Source: DASQPE01 sp041488455
GTDB taxonomy: Bacteria > Gemmatimonadota > Gemmatimonadetes > Gemmatimonadales > GWC2-71-9
Direction of reading: 5' to 3'
Length of the DNA stretch: 64,000 nt
NCBI GenBank assembly: GCA_041488455.1
Contig: JBGPPG010000001.1
Location: forward strand, 1-64,000
A program made the position numbers and the translations under genes. The notes below the pieces were generated by a model. It was not told where the DNA came from. It saw only the letters and a program-made list of their open reading frames with translations, and ran no database searches. Below are positions 60,908-64,000 of this stretch, piece after piece. How positions within the stretch are numbered: the first letter of the stretch is position 1; every line of letters begins with the position of its first letter.

Positions 60908-62494
60908 ATGCGAGTCAGCCTCTACGACACGACCCTTCGCGACGGCACCCAGCGGGAAGGCCTTTCCCTCTCGGTGGAGGACAAGGTCAAGATCGCCCGC
61001 GTCCTGGACGAGCTGGGCGTGGCATACATCGAGGGTGGCTGGCCCGGGTCCAACCCCAAGGACGCCGAGTTCTTCGCCCGGATCGCCAGGCGCCCGCTCG
61101 GACGCGCCCGGGTGGCCGCGTTCGGCAGCACCCGACGGGCCGGCGCCCGCTGCGAGGACGATCAGAGCATCCAGGCACTGGTCGCTGCGGAAACGCCGGT
61201 CGTGACGCTGGTGGGCAAGAGCTCGACCCTGCACGTGGAGCGGGTGCTGGAGACCACGCGGGACGAGAATCTTCGGATGATCGGGGAGACGGTGACCTTC
61301 TTCCGGCGGCTCGGCAAGGAGGTCGTCTACGACGCCGAGCACTTCTTCGACGGTTGGCAGCTCGATCCAGCCTATGCGGTCGCCACGCTCCGCGCAGCGG
61401 CCGACGCCGGAGCCGACTGGGTGGTCCTCTGTGACACCAACGGGGGGTCACTTCCGGAGACGGTCCGGGAGGCGGTGGGCGCGGTCCGGGAGCGGATCGC
61501 CGCCCCGCTCGGGGTCCACCCGCACAACGACGCCGGGCTCGCCGTGGCGAACGCCCTCGCGGGCGTGCAGGCCGGGTGCAGCCAGGTCCAGGGGACCATC
61601 AACGGATACGGGGAGCGCTGCGGCAACGTGGACCTCGTTCCCGTGATCGCCAATCTCCAGCTCAAGCTGGGTCACGAGGTGCTGCCGCCGGCGCAGCTCG
61701 CCCGGCTGAGCGAGGTGTCCCACTTCGTCGCCGCGGTGGCCAATCTCAATCCGGACGCCCACGCCCCGTACGTGGGGCGGAGCGCATTCGCCCACAAGGG
61801 CGGAATCCACGTCGCGGCGATCGCCAAGGTGCCCGAGAGCTACCAGCACATCGACCCATCGATCGTGGGCAACGAGCTTCGAGTGGTGGTGAGCGAGGTC
61901 GCCGGTCGACGGAACGTTCGGCTCCGCGCGGAGGCGCTCGGGCTCGACGCCGCGACCAGCGAGGCGCAGGTGCTCCAGCTCATCAAGGAGCTGGAGCATC
62001 GGGGGTTCCAGTTCGAGGCGGCGGAGGGGTCCTTCGAGATGCTGCTCCGGCGGGCGGCACCCGACTATCGGCCGCCCTTCGAGCTCCTCGATTTCACCGT
62101 CATGGTCGAGAAGCGGGGCGGCCAGAGGGTCGCCGCGCAGGCCACCGTCAAGCTCCGCGTCGGCGAGGAGATCATGCACACCGCCGCCGAGGGAGACGGA
62201 CCGGTAAACGCGCTGGACAAGGCGCTACGGAAGGCGCTGGTGCCGCACTACCCTGAGCTCGACGACGTCCGCCTGGTGGACTACAAGGTCCGTATCGTGG
62301 ACGAGCATCTTGGCACCGCGGCACGCCCGCGCGTCATCGTCGAATCGGCCAGGGGCACGGAGCGGTGGAGCACGGTCGGTTGCTCCGAGAACATCATCGA
62401 GGCGAGCTGGCTCGCGCTCTGGGACAGCCTGGAGCTGCCGCTGCTCAGGAACGGCGCGTCGCCGCCAGTACCAGTGCCGACTCGGAGGGGATGA
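60908..62494 (+). CDS. cimA: (R)-Citramalate synthase
   Basis: 528 aa from the ATG at 60908. Condenses pyruvate and acetyl-CoA to citramalate, the start of the threonine-independent isoleucine route. LeuA/HMG-lyase-like TIM barrel: VSLYDTTLRDGTQREGLSLS, AYIEGGWPGSNPKDAEFF, VYDAEHFFDGWQLDPAYAVA, VLCDTNGGSLPETVREAVGA, GVHPHNDAGLAVANALAGVQ and VQGTINGYGERCGNVDLVPV. The GGWPGSNPKD block and about 530-residue length with a C-terminal regulatory domain distinguish CimA from LeuA. The longest reading starts earlier within the leader region and is rejected. Its last 50 bp overlap the convergent treZ gene. Confidence 0.94.
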   Translation: MRVSLYDTTLRDGTQREGLSLSVEDKVKIARVLDELGVAYIEGGWPGSNPKDAEFFARIARRPLGRARVAAFGSTRRAGARCEDDQSIQALVAAETPVVTLVGKSSTLHVERVLETTRDENLRMIGETVTFFRRLGKEVVYDAEHFFDGWQLDPAYAVATLRAAADAGADWVVLCDTNGGSLPETVREAVGAVRERIAAPLGVHPHNDAGLAVANALAGVQAGCSQVQGTINGYGERCGNVDLVPVIANLQLKLGHEVLPPAQLARLSEVSHFVAAVANLNPDAHAPYVGRSAFAHKGGIHVAAIAKVPESYQHIDPSIVGNELRVVVSEVAGRRNVRLRAEALGLDAATSEAQVLQLIKELEHRGFQFEAAEGSFEMLLRRAAPDYRPPFELLDFTVMVEKRGGQRVAAQATVKLRVGEEIMHTAAEGDGPVNALDKALRKALVPHYPELDDVRLVDYKVRIVDEHLGTAARPRVIVESARGTERWSTVGCSENIIEASWLALWDSLELPLLRNGASPPVPVPTRRG

Positions 62495-64000
62495 GCCTCC
62501 CCTCCCGGGCCGCGGCCGGCGTGCCGCTGCCACCGTAGCGCGGGTCGTCGGACGACCACCTCAAATCCCACAGGGTACCGCTCGGCGGAGCGAGCAGGCC
62601 GTCCCCGCCATGCTCCAGCACCAGATCTGCTCCGAGGTTGAGCAGCAGGAGACGGTCGAGACCGTCATCCCGTGCGAAGCGAAGCACGAGCGCCGCGCCG
62701 CCGAGGGAGCGCCCCTCGGGTGCCCGCTGGGCGGCGAACGCGGCGTCGGTCCGCCGGAGCGCGAGCAGATCGCGGTGGAGCGCCACGGCGTCCGGGCGCC
62801 GGGCGCGCTCGCCCGGGTCGAGACGCGAGCGCTCGAAGGTTCTCGGTGAGGCCGGATCCGGAAGCAGAGCCTGCACGGCCGGATCGGCCACGCTCTCGAA
62901 CTGGGCCAGATGCTCGGCCCGGCCCTGGCGGACGAGGTCAGCCAGGCGGGGCTCGTGATCCGCGAAGAAGAGGAACGGACTCGACGCTGCGAACTCCTGC
63001 CCCATGAAGAGCAGAGGAGTCCCGGGCGAGAGCAGCAGGAAGGCGGTCAGCGCGCGCCATCTCCCCGGGCTGGTGAGGGCGTCGAGCCTGAGGCCTCTCG
63101 CCGAGTGCGCGATCTGGTCGTGGTTCTGGAGGAAGGTCACGAGCCGGGCGCACTCCAGCGTGTTCGGCGCGCCCAGCGTGCCTCTGGTGACAGAGACCAG
63201 CTCGTCGGCGGACCCCAGATACCGGCGGTAGTACCCCTCGCGCCGGCCGGTCGCAGCCACCCGGGCCGCGTGATGAAAGTCGTCGTTCCAGATCCCGTCC
63301 AGCCCCAAGCCGCCGGCTTCCGGCGGAAGCGCGAGCGCCACCCGCTGGGGCTCGTCCTCCGCGTAGACGACGGTGCCCCTCCGACCCCCGTGGGCTCGCA
63401 CAGTCCGACCGATCGCCTCCAGAATGTGCTCGGGCGAGTCGTCGTGGATCGTGTGGGAAGCGTCGAGGCGGAGCCCGTCGAGATGGAATTCGTCGATCCA
63501 ATAGCCGGCGTTCGCCAGCACCAGCTCCCGCACGGGGCTTGAGTCCGGCCCGTCGTAGTTGGGGGCCGGTCCCCAGGGCGTGGTGTGGCGCTCGGTCACG
63601 TAGGCGCGGGCATATTGCCCAAGGTAGTTTCCGTCCGGGCCGAGATGGTTGTACACGGCGTCGAGCAGAACGCCCAGGCCCAGAGCGTGCGCCCGGTCCA
63701 CAAAGGCGCGGAAGTCGTCCGGTCGGCCGTAGAGCCGCGTCGGCGCGAAGAGATCCACACCGTCGTAGCCCCAGCCGAAGCGGCCGGGAAAGTCGGCGAC
63801 GGGCATGACCTCGATCAGGGTGATGCCCAGCTCCGCCAGCGCGGGCAGCTGCCGCATGGCGGCCGCCCAGGTGCCTTCCGGGGTGAAGGCGCCCACATGG
63901 ATCTCGTAGAGCACCTGTCCATCGCGGCGCACGCCCGGCCACCCCGCGTCGGTCCAGGGGAACACGCCGGGGTCTATGACTTCCGACGGCCCGTGCGGGC
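62445..64000 (-). CDS. treZ: Malto-oligosyltrehalose trehalohydrolase, 5' part outside the window
   Basis: Partial: the reading frame continues past 64000 (PSEVIDPGVFPWTDAGWPGV is in frame upstream of the first start). About 518 residues are in the window. GH13 enzyme that releases trehalose from maltooligosyl-trehalose. Motifs: LYEIHVGAFTPEGTWAAAMR, LIEVMPVADFPGRFGWGYDG, LLDAVYNHLGPDGNYLGQYA, FHLDGLRLDASHTI (nucleophile Asp), VVYAEDEPQ (acid Glu) and VTFLQNHDQIAHSARG. Partner treY/treS genes would lie outside the window. Convergent with cimA. Confidence 0.95.
   Translation of the reverse strand, partial: PHGPSEVIDPGVFPWTDAGWPGVRRDGQVLYEIHVGAFTPEGTWAAAMRQLPALAELGITLIEVMPVADFPGRFGWGYDGVDLFAPTRLYGRPDDFRAFVDRAHALGLGVLLDAVYNHLGPDGNYLGQYARAYVTERHTTPWGPAPNYDGPDSSPVRELVLANAGYWIDEFHLDGLRLDASHTIHDDSPEHILEAIGRTVRAHGGRRGTVVYAEDEPQRVALALPPEAGGLGLDGIWNDDFHHAARVAATGRREGYYRRYLGSADELVSVTRGTLGAPNTLECARLVTFLQNHDQIAHSARGLRLDALTSPGRWRALTAFLLLSPGTPLLFMGQEFAASSPFLFFADHEPRLADLVRQGRAEHLAQFESVADPAVQALLPDPASPRTFERSRLDPGERARRPDAVALHRDLLALRRTDAAFAAQRAPEGRSLGGAALVLRFARDDGLDRLLLLNLGADLVLEHGGDGLLAPPSGTLWDLRWSSDDPRYGGSGTPAAAREGRLIPSESALVLAATRRS

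Overview
The window is about 64 kb of GC-rich chromosomal DNA, densely packed with genes on both strands. Many neighbouring genes overlap by 4 bp (ATGA, GTGA or CTGA junctions). No rRNA, tRNA, CRISPR array, integrase or transposase was seen. The cell has two membranes: there are Omp85 barrels, a TolC/RND efflux set, many lipoprotein signals and a Tat-type signal. It also has Hanks-type kinases of the kinase-TM-TolB/FlgO-like-TPR layout, HEAT/HD-GYP proteins, several secreted metallopeptidases and a ba3-type oxidase. This combination fits an uncultured member of the Gemmatimonadota best. That placement is inferred from gene content and was not tested with a phylogeny.

Layout. 0-5.7 kb: a formylglycine-generating-enzyme-like lipoprotein, an Ada DNA-repair protein fused to a Ser/Thr kinase, an M1 metallopeptidase and a DUF4870 membrane protein. 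5.8-14.2 kb: a serine acetyltransferase, a 42-residue membrane protein, a DUF4956 protein, a kinase-TPR protein, and a metallophosphoesterase/Omp85 pair whose Omp85 member carries a kinase-like N-terminal domain. 14.2-18.5 kb: a YtxH-like protein, ahcY with a SahR-like ArsR-methyltransferase regulator and a 29-codon ORF between them, and a YdjM-like membrane protein. 18.5-24.8 kb: an RND/adaptor/TolC operon divergent from a GbsR/MarR-type regulator, with a perfect 10-bp palindrome in the shared promoter. 24.8-38.6 kb: a PPOX-fold flavoprotein and a MocR regulator, an acyltransferase/deacetylase pair, a HEAT-repeat/HD-GYP pair, a DUF4198 protein, rhodanese and SufU-like proteins, an M24 peptidase, pdxH, and DUF2378/V4R-like, DinB-like and YciI-like proteins. 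38.7-46.9 kb: a respiration/stress block with a DosS-like GAF histidine kinase, a response regulator, a P1B-type ATPase and ba3 oxidase subunits I, II and IIa, divergent from a universal stress protein and two small genes. 47-53.4 kb: a TPP riboswitch and thiC, followed by a tightly coupled chain of periplasmic proteins. 53.5-60.5 kb: a TetR regulator, a thioredoxin-like protein, an Omp85 barrel with a Tat-exported asparaginase-like hydrolase, and an NAD-salvage operon. 60.5-64 kb: citramalate synthase with a candidate Ile/Leu leader-peptide attenuator, and the 3' part of treZ running off the window.

Most notable: the uninterrupted Ada-kinase fusion; three genes whose only start at the expected place is CTG, two of them exactly at a CTGA overlap; the leader peptide and switchable hairpin upstream of cimA; the phosphoesterase/kinase-like-Omp85 pair; and GTGAGAA-type repeats at gene ends, one of which supplies the last codons of thiC.
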